Part shown: positions 45,158 through 58,420 of the stretch, one piece after another
How the letters are laid out: every line of letters starts with the position of its first letter
How positions within the stretch are numbered: position 1 is the first letter of the stretch
DNA from: Pomphorhynchus laevis
Lineage: Eukaryota; Acanthocephala; Palaeacanthocephala; Echinorhynchida; Pomphorhynchidae
Assembly (NCBI GenBank): GCA_012934845.2
Contig: WNNJ02000100.1
Span: 1 to 64,000 of the forward strand
DNA: 64,000 nt
Direction: 5' to 3'
Notes under the pieces: generated by a model
What the model was told of the DNA's origin: nothing
The model's database searches: none
Seen by the model: only the letters and a program-made list of their open reading frames with translations
Translations under genes and position numbers: made by a program

Positions 45158-47079
45158 GTTTACAATATAAACGAAAGCTAAACAATTTTTTAATACCTAA
45201 ACAATTTTTGCTTATTTATAATGAACAACTTTTGTCATTTTAAATAAGCAAGGTACTTGGTACCGATGTTGTATCGACAAAATAAAAGAACAATCTAAAC
45301 CTTATTATAAAAACCACATATATTTACGATCGTGGTGTATCATAGATAACATGACTACATTTTATACCATGTAATAAAATTTAATATCAAGCTATTATAT
45401 TACGGTAATATTTTTATCATAATAGAAGGCAGCGATATAGATTAGGTAATCCATAAAATAGATTGAACAGTATAGTGAACGGTGATAATTCTCTAAATGC
45501 ACACAATGCGGATACGACACGTATTTGCCAATTCGATAATATTGGATATTAATATTATTAGTATCTCTTTATAATATCATTTTATAATAGATTTATCAAA
45601 CGATAATAGTCGGTCGAATGCTTGAAATCATGTTTAAAAAGCATTATATTCGCTTGCCAATGTCTGATTTTCCAGTTACGCCCAGATACTTTAAACATAA
45701 AGGCAATGTCGCATATAATCCGTGCATTTTTTTGCAGTCCAATGCAGGCTTGAATATTTTGAAGTGCGCAAAATAAAATGTAAGTTAAGAAATGTAATCA
45801 TCGTATGAAAACATATATTCAAAAGAAACTTTTTATAACACAGCACTGAATTAATTTTCGTTATAACAAATTACCTTGCTTGATCATGTACCTTGTTTGA
45901 TCATGTATTTGAAATACAATAATTGATTGTCCAGAACTTTGACTTTACATTTTCTAGCTGGGAATGATTGTTGAATTTTGGGAATTATAATTATTTATGC
46001 TACATGTGGGTGGAATCCTGTTAGATTATAAAACGAACAAGTAAATAAATAGGTTGATAATTTAGGTTATGAACACAACGTTATGATAACGATCAGGAAC
46101 GCTTAGATAAGTCTTGTATATGAATTTTACTTTAACATTCAATCCTATTATGCATATATAGATGATAAACAATTACATAATATATAAACTGTCGAGACGA
46201 CCTCATTTCATTAAATACGAGAAATTTTGATGTCAACAAGCAACTGAGAAAACTGCCTATTACAACTTAAGGATCAAACACAAAACAATACATGGCTACA
46301 CTGAACATGAGTACATACGTGCTTGTGGAAATTTTACAATTTCAAAAGCTTCTTTTACTTTACTCAGAACGAAAATATCATTGATATAATTGGCATTGTG
46401 GCTTTATATAATATGAGTATCATATTCAACGGTATAAAATCTCTCCAGATTTTTGTCATTGTATTTAGCTTCAAAAGAATATTGTCTGACTCTATCAAAT
46501 TACTGAAATCTGGTTTCTTTCAGGTTTTTTATTAACTTTAAAAACAATGATAAAAGAGGGTAATCATATAGTAATATTTTTGTAGACTATGAATATAGAA
46601 AGGGAGAAGATTTTTCGAAGACGAAATCCACTCAGAAGAAATTCAAGTTAATGACTGCAATAATCTCAAAATTTTCCATTTTACAAGTTCAGATAAAAAC
46701 TATTTTAAGTATGGGTGATGGCAAACGCCCTCATTGATTTGAGGAATTGCTCGGAATCTATGGAAATTATGTAAAAAATATTTGTATTTTAGCGTATCGT
46801 ATGAAAACTTGAATCTTAAAATTATAAGTTATTAATAATATTTTGCAGAAACGAAGATATGTTTGAAAACGTTCCCACTTTATTAGTTGTAGATAGGAAG
46901 ATTGGGAGCAATTATTAAATCACATTTTCACTCGCCACATACGAGCTTCTTCAGGACACAAAATTTCAAAAATCAAAAACAATAATAATAGACTTTGTTA
47001 AATAACTATACAACCGATAAATAGGAGACAGATAAGCAAATTAAAAACATATCAGAAATATATATTGTCAACTACTGTT
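45158..47079. other. Non-coding, no element recognised
   Basis: AT-rich. The short frame at 46323 has no recognisable similarity. Confidence 0.4.
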
Positions 47080-50010
47080 CTTCAAGTCTTTGCTACTTCA
47101 TCTACGGCAACAGGTCCAGAGGGATCTGCGCCCCCCAACCGATCCAACACGCCGCCTTTCGACTGAACCACCCGGGGTCTTTCACCCTTCGAAGAATCCA
47201 ATCGTCGCAAACTTTGCTAGGTAATCGAGATGCTAGGAGCTTAAGAAACCTTAGTCCAAACCTAATCCCGAGATAGTCCAAGTGTCCCAAAAGCGCACCT
47301 GGGTGCGCTTTTGGGACACTTGACGAATCCATGAAAACCTAGAGGGATCAAATTTCGCCTACTTAAATAGTCGCGGATTTTACGCGCAAGCGCTTTTTCG
47401 TAAATAGATACGAGGGCATTTTGAATCGAAATGGGTCACAGATATTTAAGGCAGGAGCAGGATTTTTTTCTTAGGAATAAAAACTCTCTTACTAACATTG
47501 ATGCCTGCTACATCGGATGGGAAGGCTATAAGCATTGTGACGACCACCTCTCTTCTCTGATCGGCTGTCAAAAGTTGACAGACACGAGAAGAAAGTGGAG
47601 CGACAGATTTGGAGGTGCCCGGAAGTGGACTTTAAGAGTTGAGAATATCTGTAACAGGTAGGTCCCTACTCCTGAAGTTACCCCAAGGCGGAATTTGTTG
47701 AGATGATTGCGTGGCTCCATAGTTGTGTAAGGCTTGTGACTCCTCTAAAACTTTAACAATTCCTATATTACCTATCCAAACCAATGCCCTATCCTTCCAA
47801 CAAACAAACTTCTCCTTCTTGAAAATCTTCCAAAAAGAAGACTGAGAAGGGTTAAAGCGAGTAATGCTCACCCTATCTAGCGCTCAAGTATTCATTCGAG
47901 AGAGCCTGTCTGGCAGAAACAGAGAGATTAGGTAGGGTAAGCAATTTCGATAGGACCTTGAGTTTCGTAGGAGTGCGATTGTATATACGACTTTAATATG
48001 TAGTCGATAAAATCGCGGTAGCTTACAAAAAGAGGTAGGGATTAAATTCAGTCAGACTATCATTACCTATTCTGGGAAAGAGTCGGATATCCGCTTGAAA
48101 GAAATCCACTCTGATTTGATCAAAGTGAAACCTTCTTCGAAGCAACGTATCCTCCTCAATTCTGCAATGAATTAGGTCATGAGAGGTGGACAATTGATGA
48201 AGCGACTGCTCTGTGCAGAGGGGATTTACCAACCACCTCGAGTGAAGCAGTTAAATGACGAGGATAGAATTTGTAGATGTGCAATGAAAGTTAGGGATCG
48301 GTGGTTTGTGAATAGGATAACCGTTCCTAGCTCTGCGAAGTGATACGCTGATCCAACAACCAGTTCTGTCGTTGAAATTCCCAGGTATCATGTCTTAGCC
48401 GCTGTTAATAATCCTATCCAGGAGGTCACGGTTATTGTGAATCTCACCTGGACGGATGTAGACATTGGCTAGACTGAGGCGTTTACCGTTCTTACTGAGT
48501 GAAACTACTAAACAAGAAAGGGCTGGACAAGAATAGTTGAGTAGAAGGGAAGATCTTAAGGGGCATTTAACTAAGGTTAAAAGTCCATGAGATGAATAGG
48601 GGTGAGGCGGGGTTATGTACGTCGTATAGTGAGAACAAATGTGCTTGGAAATGAATCAAGTAATGTCCTGAGGGAGACGGATAGACCGCGTCTCCTGAAG
48701 GACTATAACATCTGCATCTCTACCAGATAGAAGTCTAAGGGCAGAAGCTCCTCCCGAATTTCATTGAAGAATATTCAGTGAAAAAGGCTCACGAGTACTC
48801 TGCATTGTTACGGATTAGTTGGATGGGGGATTGCCTGCCTCTTCGGAGCTAGGTGTCGGATGGTTACCCTTCCCACCATTAGCTCCACCAGGGGTAGGTA
48901 CTTGCCCCTGGGCAATTTTATCTTCATTTCACCAGGCGTTCCTGCATTAGTTTCCCAATCTTGATCAGAGGGAAGGTGTGAGCCAATGCCCCCCCCCTTT
49001 TGCTTAAGGCCAAAAGAAGATGAGAAATTAGTTCTTCCATTTGCTTATAAACGGGTGCGATGCGATCGTCCACAATCTTTAATAATTCAGTATCCCCCAT
49101 ACGGGAAAGGCAGCAGCGGCAAGCGAAGTAGAAACAGGCCTCGGCGATGGGCCTGAGTTGAAGGACTTTGCCTTGGATGCCTTATAACATCCACACTTCC
49201 TTATCCATACAGGATGGCTCCCCCTACAGTTCGAGCAGGATGGGGGGAGCTCTCGCAGGGATGACTAGCCTGAAGTGATGAACAATTGGAAAGACCACAC
49301 TTCCCACAGGCTGGTGCCACACTGCAGCTGGAGGCCCAGTGCCCCAATTTGTGACATCGGCTGCAGTGTGGAAACGTAAACACGTCCCTGTCAATCAGTG
49401 TAAAATTTAAATTAAAACCCATAAAGGGGTTGAATCGAGAATTCGTTAGAATTTCCCTTTGATCTACCGAGGTGGAACAAAAGCCGATGGGAATAGGGAT
49501 TTCTGATTTCCTAACAATTGATCTAAAGTTAGAAATTTTGTATATTTGCTGAAGACTCAAACATCCGCTTCATCTAGGTGACAGGGGAGTCCGGTAATCT
49601 TAACCGTAACCAAGATAGGTTTCTCCACGATTTCACCTAGATCAGATGACTCGGCATGGGAAAACTTGATGTAATCGCTCACCAAATCAACCGATGTAAA
49701 AAACTTTTATTTGCGTTTCAAAAAGTTTTACCGAGTGAAAGATCACTCTCTTTGACAATCTCTCACTAAATTTTCTAAGGAATGTGTTGTAGAGAAAATG
49801 CCTTTCCATAGGCTTCTTTATATTTATAATTATTAAATTCTTTAGTTTAGGGATGGGAGGAAGTACCTCTCCATCCCCTAACACAGAAACATCACCAACC
49901 TGCCTTTTGTATGGAATATCAGAAGAAAATACCTTTAGATCAGAATTTCTACCAGAATCAGCATCCATTTTTGCACCCAAAATCAAAAACAGCAAAAGAT
50001 CAAATAATTA
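47080..50010 (-). mobile_element. I/R1-like LINE, internally deleted
   Basis: Minus strand, in order: ORF1 start with VLPPIPKLKNLIIINI (49995-49687); CCHC zinc knuckle region with FPHCSRCHKLGHWASSC (49560-49201); endonuclease (about 48860-48300); pre-RT region LRRRFHFDQIRVDFFQADI (48232-48023) and WKIFKKEKFVCWKDRA (47871-47632); and a 3' end DWILRRVKDPGWFSRKAACW (47332-47102). The RT active-site part is missing: around 47330 the sequence jumps from the pre-motif region to the tail through a 42-bp palindrome. Colinear with 50540-54290 on the other strand. Confidence 0.8.
47280..47321. repeat. 42-bp near-perfect palindrome at a LINE deletion point
   Basis: AAGTGTCCCAAAAGCGCACC followed by TG and its full complement. 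One arm is normal LINE tail sequence; the other is its inverted duplicate at the edge of the internal deletion. Confidence 0.85.
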
Positions 50011-50129
50011 AGTAAGTAAGCAAGGGTTTTATTAATAACTATATAACTGATAAAAAAAACTTAAGAAACAAAAACATGCAAAAGAAAACTTTAAATAGAA
50101 GCTGTTCACGACGTGTATTTTGAAATCTT

Positions 50130-50470
50130 CAACTTATATTCACGGCCTCAGGTCCAGAGGGATCTGAGCCCCTCGGCCACACCGGCGCGCCGCCCTCTGA
50201 CTAAACCATTCGGGGTCTCTCACACACCTAAGGGTCCAGTCAAGGCGTACTATGGTTGGTAATCTCGAGATGAGGAGCTTGAGAAACCTTAGTCTTTGTT
50301 CTGGGGGACGTCCTCGTGAGAAGAAGACTAATCCCGAGATAGCCCAAGTACCCCAGAGGCGCACTTGGGTTATCCCATTCAGTGACAGATGCTGGGCCCG
50401 TTTCAGAGCCCACCTAGCTTTCTTCAGGATACGTTTAAGTCTATCCAGGTCAGCTTTCGCCGACCACTCA
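50130..50470 (-). mobile_element. I/R1-like LINE 3' end fragment
   Basis: Encodes GTWAISGLVFFSRGRPPEQ and RLPTIVRLDWTLRCVRDPEW on the minus strand, the tail of the same LINE family. Severely 5'-truncated. It lies between a minus-strand and a plus-strand long copy. Confidence 0.8.
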
Positions 50471-50548
50471 AATAATTCAGCACACTACAATAATTCAGCA
50501 CACTACATTCAGTGACAGCAGTAAATAAAACAACAAAAAAATCGAAAA

Positions 50549-51409
50549 ATGAGCAGTACGAGCAGTTGCGGTGCTTTAAAGGATTCCACTTATATGGAAA
50601 TTTCAAGCAATTTTCCTAAGGAAAGAAACGTTTCTAACGTAATTTTTATCAACGATCATCTCAAGCAGGTTAGTGTTTGTTCTCAACAGGATGAGGGGGT
50701 CCTTCCTCCCATCCCGAAGTTAAAAAACTTAATTGTAATTAAATTGTCTCATCCGCAAGAGCGTCATAAGCTCATTTCAATATTTTTGAAAGTATTTGTT
50801 AAATACTTTCCAAACAGGATTATATTTAATTCGGTCAAAATGTACGACTCATCAATTAAAATTTCTTTCACTACCAGTGAGTTAGCATATGATTATGTCT
50901 GTTTTTCAATAGTAATTTTAAAGATCTTGGGACCATTGAACACAAACCTATCCTTACAACTATGAAAATCTCGAACTTCCCTCCTCATCTGGAGAAGGAC
51001 GACCTTCTTGCTCTGAAGTCATTATACAAGCTTTCAAATATACAAACTTTAAAATGCAAATATGGTTTTCCGATTCCAGTGGCTTTCTGTTCGGTTGAAT
51101 CGGGACACGGTCTTACGTTATGCCCATCTGCCTGCAACCCCTTTCCTGTGGTACAATTTACTCTTCTCTATTGTTGAAGAAGACAATCTTACCTTCCCCC
51201 ATTGTAGCGTATGCCACAACTGGGGGCACTGGGGATCTAATTGTTCTAAAGTTCAAATCTGTGGAGTCTGTTCTCAGAACTCCTGCTGCTCATTAAAAAA
51301 GTGGGAGAAATGCGGGACTTCTCCCAAGTGTGCTAATTGTAAAGGGGACCAACCTGCCTTGTCCAGAAAGTGTCTTCTCTTCAAAAAAAATATAGAAGGG
51401 ACTATGTGA
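50549..51409 (+). pseudogene. LINE ORF1 (nucleic-acid-binding, zinc knuckles)
   Basis: Starts MSSTSSCGALKDSTYMEIS. Contains VLPPIPKLKNLIVIKLSHP shared with the minus copy, then CSVCHNWGHWGSNC (a CX2CX4HX4C knuckle, about 51206-51247) and CANCKGDQPALSRKC (about 51330-51374), where the usual His is Gln. Three overlapping frames show at least two frame breaks. ORF1 proteins of I/R1-like LINEs bind the element RNA. Confidence 0.75.
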
Positions 51410-53149
51410 GCCCTACAATTAATACAAAAGAGCATCTGCAGCCTTGGCAGCTAATCCTGACAACCGTATGTCAGACAGGGATATCATCCACCTATTTGAC
51501 TCAAATAAAGGATCAATTATATCGCAAATGAAGAAACTTTTTTGCTAATATGCTCTCGTCGCTGTTTTCATCACCTGAAACGTTCTTGCCGGTTGCCCCT
51601 GCATCGAAGAAAAGGGGTGAAGCTTCACTCTCTATTCTTCCGTTTAAGATCGGGAAGCTGCTACGAAAGACCTCTCTGGGATTTGAAGACACTGCCAGTA
51701 GGCAAGTGCTCGCTCAGGACGGAGTTGATGGCGGGAAGGGCAACCTTTCTGCCCTTAGCTCTGTCTAGGGTAAATGCAATCCCACCCAGCTTATCTAACA
51801 CAATGCAGAGTACTCGTGAGCCTTTTTCACTGAATATTCTTCAGTGGAATTCGGGAGGAGCTTCTGCCCTTAGACTTCTATCTGGTAGAGATGCAGATGT
51901 TATAGTCCTTCAGGAGACGCGGTCTATCCTTCTCCCTCAGGACATTACTTGATTCATTTCCAAGCACATTTGTTCTCACTATACGGCGTACATAACCCCG
52001 CATCACCCCTATTCATCCCATGGACTTTTAGCCTAAATTAAATGCTCCTTAAGATCTTCCCTTCTACTCAACTATTCTTGTCCAGCCCTTTCTTGTTTAG
52101 TAGTTTCACTCTGTAAGAAAAGTAAACGCCTCAGTCTAGCCAATGTCTACATCCGTCCAGGTGAGATTCACAAGAACCGTGACCTACTGGATAGGATTAT
52201 AGATAGCAGTTATGACATGATACTTGAGGATTTCAACTACAGAACTGGTGGTTGGATTAATGCTGCGCTCCGCAGAGCTAGGAACGGTAATTTTATTCAT
52301 AAACCACTGTCCCCACCTTTTATTGCACATCAACGAATTCACTCCTTGACTTATTACTGTTCCATGAGAGGTGGTTGTTAAAACCCCACTATAAAGAGCA
52401 GTCGCGACAACATCTGTCCACTTTTCATGACCTGATTCACTGGCAGATAGAAGTGGATACGTCGCTTAGAAGGAGATTCCACTTTGATTCAATCAAAGTG
52501 GCTTTCATTCAGGCAGCTATCCAACGCTTCATCCGAATTGGTAATGAGAGTCTGTCCGAATTTAGTTCCTACCTCTCTTCGCAAGCTACCGCGATACACT
52601 TGACTACCTACAAAGGTCGTATTTACAGTCCCACTACGATAAAACTCTAGACCTTAGAATACATGTTCCTTCTTCCTAACCTCTCGGCTTCTGCTAGACA
52701 CGCTCTCTCGAAAGAATATTGAAGCTCTAGGTATAGGTTCCAACTGGGTAAAGATAGAGCAAGCATTGCTTCTCTTAATCCAGCCCAGTTTTCCTTCGGG
52801 AGGATATTCGAGAAGGAGAAGTTTGTCTATTGGAAGGATAGAGCATTAGGCTGGATTGGAAAAATAGGTCTTGATAATGTTTTGGAGGAGTCACTATCCC
52901 TACATAATTATGGAGCCACTCAATCACCTCAACCAATCTCGCCTTGGGGATACTTTAGGAGTAGAGATCTATCTGTCACAGATATTCTTAACTTTTTTTT
53001 GGGGGGGGGCTCTTCCGGGCACCTCTAAATACGTAGCTCCACTCTCTTCTCGTGTTTGTCGACTTTCGACAACCGAACAAAGAAGAGAAGTGGCCGTCAG
53101 AATGCTATTAGTCACCCATTCCAAAGTGTCCTGCATCAACATTAGTAGA

Positions 53150-54231
53150 CGTATATTTCTACCTAAGAAAAATCCGGTCTGTTATCTTAAAGACCTGCGG
53201 CCCATATCGATTCAGAATTCCCTCGTTTCGATTTACGAAAAAGCGCTTACGCGTAACATCCGCGATTATCTAAGTAGGCGATATTTAATCCCACAAGGTT
53301 TCCATGGGTTCGTCAAAGGTCGCTCGGTCCATTCAGCTGTAGGTGAAGTGCATCAGCTTTGTTAGGAGAATAGTCATCAACTTACTGTGGCTATTTTCCT
53401 TGATTTTTCTTCGGCATTTGACCACCTCTCCATTCCCTTTGTTATCTCTTCCCTCAGGTTCCTTGGGTTGCCTGCGAGAATTGTTAACAGGGTAGAGATA
53501 CAGCTGTACACCAAGAGATTTTACTACGAAGACGACCCTGATGCGCGTCAGTTTTATCCTATTACGGGTGTACCCCAAAGATCCCCTCTTTCTCCTATCT
53601 TATTTCTTGCTGCCTCCATTGAACTCTTTAAAATATTTAAACGCGAACAACGTTTGGTGATATACGCTGATGACACCACAGCCCTTTTCTCTTGACGCAG
53701 GTGCAACGACGTAGTCTCGGACATCATACGTTATTTTTAAGATTTAAAGACCATTTACCCAAGTCTAATCTTATTTTTAACTCTGCCAAATCGCAGGTGG
53801 TAGTTTTTAATGGCACCCCTTTAACAAAGCAGAAACTTAAGAGATTAGCACTCTCTGTCTCATCCATTTTGACTAATCCACCTCTCCCTACCTTCACGAG
53901 TCGCATAAAATACATGGGGTTCACCGTTACAGTGAACTGTTCGGAGAAAGCTGACATGGATATACTTAAACGTATCCTAAAGAGAGCCAGGTGGGTCATG
54001 AGACGAACCCAGCATTTGTCATTGACAGAGAAAACCCAGGTGCGCCACTGGGTCACTTTGGCTATCTCGGGATTGGTCTTCTTCTCTAGAGAACGTCCCC
54101 TAGAGCAAAGGCTAAGGTTTTTCAAGCTCTTCGTATCTCGATTACCCAGCATATTCATCCTCGATTGGACTCTTCGTGGGATGAAAGACCCTGGGTGGTT
54201 TAGTCGGAAGGCGGCGTGTTGGAATGGCTGA
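53150..54231 (+). pseudogene. LINE reverse transcriptase and C-terminal domain
   Basis: 53387-53695 is an open 102-codon RT core (FSSAFDHL motif A, GVPQRSPLSPILF motif B, YADDTTALF motif C). It is followed after a stop by a 179-codon frame (53692-54231) with SNLIFNSAKSQVVVFNGTP and RIKYMGFTV (motif E-like). The active-site residues are intact here, unlike in the CR1/L2-like copy. Confidence 0.8.
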
Positions 54232-54439
54232 ATAGCTCAGATCGCACTAGACCTGAGGTCATAAATATTGAGGACTTAGAAACAGAAAGATGAAATTAGA
54301 TTTCTGTCATATTTTGATTTTCTTTTTCCTTAACTGAAAACTTATTATCCCATGTATTATTAATTTTAATTAATAGTAATTTTTATCTCAAACTTCTATC
54401 TAAAAAAGTTTGAGATAAATTAACATACACTTTCACTAT

Positions 54440-55580
54440 TAACAAGAATTACAACACAATTATGATGGTAAAGTCAAATCATTTCTGTCCATGCAATAGT
54501 CAAGGTTCTGTTTGTCGCACTTGCTCATGTGCAAGGGCAGGAACTATGTGCACGAACTGCTCTGCTTCTCGTTGTTCAAATAGAAGTAGTGGAAAGGAAA
54601 TCTACGCGAAATTCGAGAATCAAAAAGACGCTCACTGATGGAAATGATACTGGCAGTCAAATATCTGCAGCAGTCCAGTCCCCTTGTATTGACGGGTCTG
54701 TTTATTTAATACCATGTTCATATGACGATTGCCCTGCTTGGGTTTCTATTTGGCTTCCTACAAGAATTCCCAAAGGATTTCTAGACTAAGACGCTTCTTG
54801 TTGCTTCTGTGCGTCTACGAAGATTAAGAAATTGGAAACCAAACTGGCAGAAACTAATCAACTTGTGAAGGTTGCTGAATCAAATATCGTCAGCTTACAA
54901 GACTCTATCACAAAGCCCATAGATATAGAAGAGCTTACAAAATATGTCTCGATATTAAAGAGTGAAATTGTGGAACTAAAAACAATTAATAATCTACCTT
55001 TTGATAATGCCAAAATGGAACATATTATTATGAAATCTTGGGCTTATGTTGCTAGTAAAGGTATGCCCGCATTAATTCGTAGACATGTAGCTCAGTCGAT
55101 AGTTGCGACGACCCAGGTTCCTTCAGCTGAAGTGTCGACAATAACAATTAATCGAGCAATTAACGCAGAGGCCTTCAGAGCTCGGAATTTAATAATCAAG
55201 GGTATCCCTTCTTCCGACGATGACACTTCCGCTATTGTAGATCTGTTACGAAAAATTGGCGTAAATGTTGGTAGATCGGATATTAAAAATACCGTTCGAC
55301 TACAAGGAATACGTAGAGAGATTCCTCGCTGGCTTAAGACTACACTGACTGAACCTATTGTCACGGAATCTCTTAGATCAGCTTCAAAGTTACGTCATTT
55401 GCAGGGTTGTGTGGAATATTTTTACAGAACGATCTATCGAAGACTGAACGAGACGAATTACAAATACTTAGATCCTTACTAAGATCAATAAGGACACAGC
55501 ATCCTGTTCGTCGGTTTATTATAAGAGGTAATAGAGTTATAGAATCGACTGCTACTATTAAGTCAAGCACAGAATAGGTA
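54440..55580 (+). mobile_element. ORF1 of another LINE, with Cys-rich CXC-like start
   Basis: Begins around 54461 with CPCNSQGSVCRTCSCARA, GTMCTNCSASRCSN, a Cys pattern I know from ORF1-like proteins in invertebrate retroelements. After a break it continues with a coiled coil (KLAETNQLVKVAESNIVSLQ) and a longer frame (54832-55482) containing RNLIIKGIPSSDDD and VGRSDIKNTVRLQGI, the RRM-like core of LINE ORF1 proteins, then LSKTERDELQILRSLLRS. No matching ORF2 follows; PLE-B starts at 55722. Confidence 0.6.
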
Positions 55581-55721
55581 CATCCATCCTAACTATCTGG
55601 TAATAGAGAATCTGCTAAATCTGTTCTCACGAACCAGTCATCATTTTGCATTCGCGCGCGACGGCGCGTCGAGGTTTAAAACCAAAAAATGTAATAAGAT
55701 ATCCAAAGCTAAAAATAATTA

Positions 55722-57530
55722 AATCAGCTAACTGAGTCTACGTATTTAATATAATTATAAAATAAACAAAACAAATTAATGCTAAATCAAAATTTAATAA
55801 TTAAATAATAAAATAAATAATTGTTCTAAGATTTTTTATAATTTTAATCAAGCTAAAATAAAAAATTGAAATTTAAAATAAACGTCAGTTTTATGAATTG
55901 ACTAATAAATATCAGACGTTGTATCAGAATAAGAATTAGAGGTCATCAGGAGGAACTGCTATGCTATCAGGTTTCGGCCCCTAACTCCTTTACCCAACAT
56001 AGCAGCGAGGCCAAATACATGCTAATGATGTATTTCCTCTGATAAAACTATCTAGTATCTTATTCTAATACAAAGTATATTATTTATTATCCATCCATAA
56101 AAAATTGCCACTTAAGAGTTTAAATTTATTCTTTATATTATTGTGTTGATTTATATATTTTACTATTTTCTGCTTGATGTTATTTTTATAGTAACCTAGT
56201 TTAAAATATGTATCTATTAAATTATTTAAATGAGTTTGAAGAAAGCCAATATCATTACATATTGTTGCAATTCTTAAAATTTCATTATTTAATGTATTAT
56301 ATTTTATATTATATGGTATGCATGAATACTCATGCAAAAATATGTTTCTTGTAAATTTAAATATGTCATCTCTACGATATAAATTAATAGTAGTTTTAGT
56401 TAATCTTAATTTAATGTTCATATCTAGATATACACCTTCTTTATAATCAATATTGGCTTTGTAAGGAAAAACGCTTTCTGGATAAATTTGTTCACTAATT
56501 GAATAAAAATTATTAGAATTAAATACACATATATCATCAATGTATCGAAACATATATTTCATATCTTTATATAATTTAGATTAATTTTTTAAAACAGTTA
56601 TGAACAAATTCATATTCTATAAAGCTTAAAAACAAGTCAGCTATAATTGGGCTACTATTACCACCCATTGGAACACCTTTTGTCTAAATATAGATGTCCC
56701 TACCTTTATATAATTTTGATTTATTAAAATATTTAAGGATTCTATTAATTCAATTTTATCCATATATTTATATTTACTTGATGGTTTAATTTTTGTTAGA
56801 TAGGCGTTATAATTATTATAACATATATATGTATATCTTTTTCCGAATATAAGATTAATTAATTTTTCTAATGCATCTTTAATATCTGCTATATCTAGAT
56901 TTGTATAAAGCATACTAAAATCGTATGTATTTATATTTTGAAAATTTATTCCTTTTGTCTGTTCTAAAAATTCTTTTGTAGAATTAATACTGAAATAGTG
57001 TTTTATACCAGTATTAATTTCGATTACCTTGCAATATTTTTTGAAGCGTGCTTTAATTACTTTAAGTATTTTATTCATATAGACAAAAAGTGGTTTTAAT
57101 GTACATTTAAACGCACTACATATGAACCTAGGTTTTATTGGATTTTTATGTAATGTTAGATTCCAATATAATATAGGTATATTTTTATTATCTGATTCAA
57201 CCTTTATACCCTTTTTATCCATTATAGAACAGTGACTTGTAATAATTGTTTCTAAACTCAACTCACTACGTTCATATGTTGGATTTACATTTAAATAATT
57301 AGAATTAACCTCTTTCATTAGTATATCACAATAAAGCTTTTTGCATATGAAGACAAAGTTATTACTAGCTTTATCAATAGTTGTCATTATATAGTTATCC
57401 TTTAATTTAGTAAGTTCTGTATACATATGTTTATTAATTTTATCTTTCCTTTTATAATTGTTTGTTATTTTCATTTTATTTTTAATTTTATCAAATATAT
57501 AACCTTTCTAAATGTTTATCTTCGATATAT
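55722..57530 (-). mobile_element. PLE-B copy (Naiad/Chlamys-like RT), broken
   Basis: Minus strand: ITNNYKRKDKINKHMY and TIDKASNNFVFICKKLY (57470-57330), KPRFICSAFKCTLKPLFVYM (57140-57060), DFSMLYTNLDIADIKDALEK (motif A, about 56930), then MGG/SSPIIADL in broken frame, RYIDDICVFN (motif C, 56550), FTRNIFLHEYSCIPYNIK, ICNDIGFLQTHLNNLIDTYF. The 3' hairpin region is at 55945-56040 and the common 3' terminus at 55722. The endonuclease and 5' end are absent. Very similar to 60890-63152, which suggests recent spread of the family; it has a small number of breaks. Confidence 0.85.
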
Positions 57531-57599
57531 TCGAGCTTTTATTATTAATCAGCTTACTAAAGTAAGCATTTAAGTTATTAAATAACGAATTGTAAATTT

Positions 57600-58420
57600 T
57601 AATTGTATTGCGTAAAGAACAAACTGACGGTAAATTCGACAGACGAAAATTATTAAGTATCAACGAGGTGGCCTCATTTCTGCTACTGATAGGTTTTTCT
57701 TCGACAATAAGGAAATTGAAATTATGAATGAATTCAAGTTTCTCGGATCGACTGTAACAACAAAGTGGTCATTTAACTCACATCTTGATTATCACTTTGC
57801 AAAATTCCTATAAAGATGTATAAATCTAGAAAACTTCCAATGCTCTCTATTAATGGCGCCTCAAAGTACTTTAAGGTAATGCTACAGCCTATTGTAGAAT
57901 ATGGTCTATCAGCGATATGGAATGATCTCAAAGAACAAAATTTTGCTCAGATAGACATTTGCATGTGCCGATCGCGGTTCTTAAAGCGAATTTTAGGAGT
58001 ATCTTCAAAAGTTTCATACGTTTGTCGGAATTCTTACCAATACCTTACCTCTGTGAGTGGAATTAATGAGGATGCGAAATAATGCAAGCACAGAAAATTT
58101 TCAAAGCCATCAACAAAAGCTGTTAATTAAGTATAATGACACAGACAAAGAGATTCTAAATACTCCAGCAATGACTCAATCACAATGGTTAGGACCAAGA
58201 CAGAGCAAGCGTTCGCTGATAATTCGTGCAAGTATGCATGGCTACCATGATAAATTCTGTAAATTCTAAGTAAATTGTCACCAGCGCACTGCATCATGTA
58301 TATGCCATTACTGTCTACAAAGTTGTTCATCGCTTCTGCACGTCTTCAATTGTAGCTTAATTTCTAAAATGTCACTCACAAGTCGACAAGTTGTAATAAC
58401 TTTCTTATTTGCTTTATTTA
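57600..58420 (+). mobile_element. LINE fragment, end of RT and C-terminal domain
   Basis: GGLISATDRFFFDNKEIEIM-like residues and NEFKFLGSTVTTKWSF (about 57670-57775) correspond to the region after the YADD box in many LINEs (NEFKYLG). They are followed by LQPIVEYGLSAIW (57870) and RFLKRILGVSS. A different family from the I/R1-like and CR1/L2-like ones here. Strongly decayed. Confidence 0.65.

Larger units (their letters stand above)
50540..54290 (+). mobile_element. I/R1-like LINE, long copy with both ORFs, decayed
   Basis: The longest copy of this family here. ORF1 (50549-51409 with breaks), then APE endonuclease start with FSLNILQWNSGGASALRLL and ADVIVLQETRS (51820-51940), a pre-RT region homologous to the minus copy (52380-53000), and the RT with PICYLKDLRPISIQNSL-like residues (about 53180), FLDFSSAFDHLSIPFV (53390), SPLSPILFLAASIELF (53580) and YADDTTALFS (53665). 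The tail to 54231 contains LAISGLVFF and DWTLRGMKDPGWFSRKA. ORF2 is broken several times. Motifs fit the I/Jockey/R1 group; clade assignment needs a tree. The 3' end is near 54290, without a clear polyA tract. Confidence 0.85.

Noticed and set aside
44416-47079. Search for tRNA or other classical RNA genes
   Set aside because: No A/B box pair with cloverleaf or other standard RNA gene was found in this gene-poor stretch.
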